This document shows positions 62,908 to 64,000 of a stretch of DNA of 64,000 bases, piece after piece (positions within the stretch are counted from its first letter, which is position 1; each line of letters opens with the position of its first letter). The position numbers were made by a program, and so were the translations under genes. Below the pieces are notes generated by a model. The model had not been told where the DNA came from and searched no databases. It worked only from the letters and a program-made list of their open reading frames with translations. This stretch comes from Bimastos eiseni (Eukaryota > Annelida > Clitellata > Crassiclitellata > Lumbricidae), in the NCBI GenBank assembly GCA_959347315.1, contig OY365808.1:3110372-3174371 (forward strand), in the 5' to 3' direction.

Positions 62908-63535
62908 AGACAGACAGACAGACAGAGACAACGGTAAGAGGCTGGGCAATGGTTGGGCAATGGCTGAATAGACCAATGATCGTATTAGATCTGAGCTGCT
63001 ACTGGAAACATACGAATACGTGGAATTGAAGAAGCACAGCCGATGCAGACAGCAAAAGGTGAGATATACAGTGATATTTTTTAGAGCATAGGGAGCCATT
63101 TGCCGAGCATGACTATTTGATGCCCCACCGAATCATTCTAGACTTTGTAGGCAAGACATTTTTGTAGTTGTAACAAGTTGGCATATGTTACTGCTAACAC
63201 TGTTCTCTAATAGGGACGCTTTGTAGCATGTGCTAGTAGTTCTAGTCCTTGTTCGTTTACAATTAGATATGTCATTGTGTTTCTGATCAATTTTTTTACT
63301 TAGGTTGAACATCAGCAATTAATACTGACAATAAATTTGCATGCTGCTTGGTGATTATAAATGCACCATGACATAACATTAGCAAAGTAGTTTTAAAAGT
63401 AGTTGACTACGTATTACCAAACTCGTTATAAATACTTGTCATCTAAAGTAGTTAAATAGTGGTTATAACTACATATTTTGAAAGTGGTTGTGAAGTAGTT
63501 GTAACTACTAGTCAAGTAGTTGGTGCACATCACTG
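62249..63535. mobile_element. hAT-type non-autonomous transposon, 1,287 bp
   Basis: It starts CAGTGATGGGCAC and ends GTGCACATCACTG. CCATTTAC flanks both sides exactly (62241-62248 and 63536-63543), an 8-bp target duplication. Many AGTAGTTATAACTA words lie inside both ends. The centre holds a (TA)n(GA)n microsatellite at 62815-62905; no transposase is present. Confidence 0.9.
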
Positions 63536-63789
63536 CCATTTACATAGCGCCACTCACTGGTGGAAGGTGACGCGCGTCCGGGTCTTCGTCGAGGTACAAG
63601 CACAAGGAGCACGTTGAAAAAGGAAAAAAGACATTCGTCGTATGTTGGTCGGTAGATTGAATAGCCACCCGTGACCATCGGCCGAGGTCACTCCAGTGTA
63701 GGTGGATAGCTATGGCTAGCTAATAAGCTAGCTAGTTAACTAGATATACATAATCAATAGATGACTAGTTAGATAGTGAATGGTGGATG

Positions 63790-64000
63790 GATGGATGGAT
63801 GAAGGGCCGTACCGATGGGGGCCAGCGGGGCCGTGGCCCAGGGCGCAATTGTGGAAAGGGCGCAAATTTCAGGATGGAATAACTTACTATGTCGTAAAGT
63901 GCACTTTTCAAAATGTGGGGGCGCCAGATTGATGCTAGGCACAGGGTGCAAATACTATTTTCAAAATGTGGGGCGCCAGATCGATGCTATGCACAGGCCG
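63790..64000. mobile_element. edge of another repeat with duplicated GGGGCGCCAGATTGATGC block
   Basis: Begins AGGGCCGTACCGATGGGGGCC and contains two copies of TTTTCAAAATGTGGGG-CGCCAGAT (near 63906 and 63960). It runs off the window, so its ends and class cannot be set. Confidence 0.45.

Overview
This is animal nuclear DNA. Genes are split by long introns with GT-AG (twice GC-AG) junctions, two exon series match conserved animal genes (YTHDC2 and SPAG7), one intact frame is dynein light chain LC8, and LINE, hAT and SINE-like repeats and microsatellites fill the spaces. The style, including frequent TAGGCCTAC-type words, suggests a marine invertebrate, perhaps a deuterostome such as an echinoderm; that placement is a guess.

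Layout. 1-7.9 kb: 5' half of a YTHDC2 RNA helicase gene, minus strand, running off the left edge. 10.3-15.1 kb: complete SPAG7, minus strand, seven exons. 16.0-19.8 kb: two-Ig-domain secreted or GPI-anchored protein, plus strand (Ig gene 1). 22.6-33.1 kb: a decayed Polinton/adintovirus-like integrated element. 33.5-44.4 kb: three-Ig-domain protein, plus strand (Ig gene 2), with a 1,067-bp perfect CATC array in intron 1. 45.7-45.9 kb: DYNLL, minus strand. 49.0-56.1 kb: three-Ig-domain protein, minus strand (Ig gene 3). 57-64 kb: LINE 3' ends with ATT tails, a fold-back element, a hAT element and one orphan exon.

The virus-like element holds a packaging ATPase, a candidate major capsid protein, a jelly-roll-like minor capsid candidate, a small basic core-like protein, several small unknown proteins, and a phospholipase A2 domain followed by a DDE integrase. 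About 8 kb of native sequence remains and no DNA polymerase B is visible. Every large gene is broken by stops or frameshifts; the integrase has lost a catalytic Asp and the ATPase its P-loop Lys. Genes on its left arm share a TATAAAATG-like start motif. A 2,453-bp TG...CA repeat-rich insertion splits the jelly-roll-like gene.

The three Ig genes share an architecture (signal exon, Ig exons joined mostly in phase 1, short exon encoding a hydrophobic tail) and look like a local family of surface recognition proteins. Gene models were built by hand from splice signals and reading-frame continuity; no search was run.
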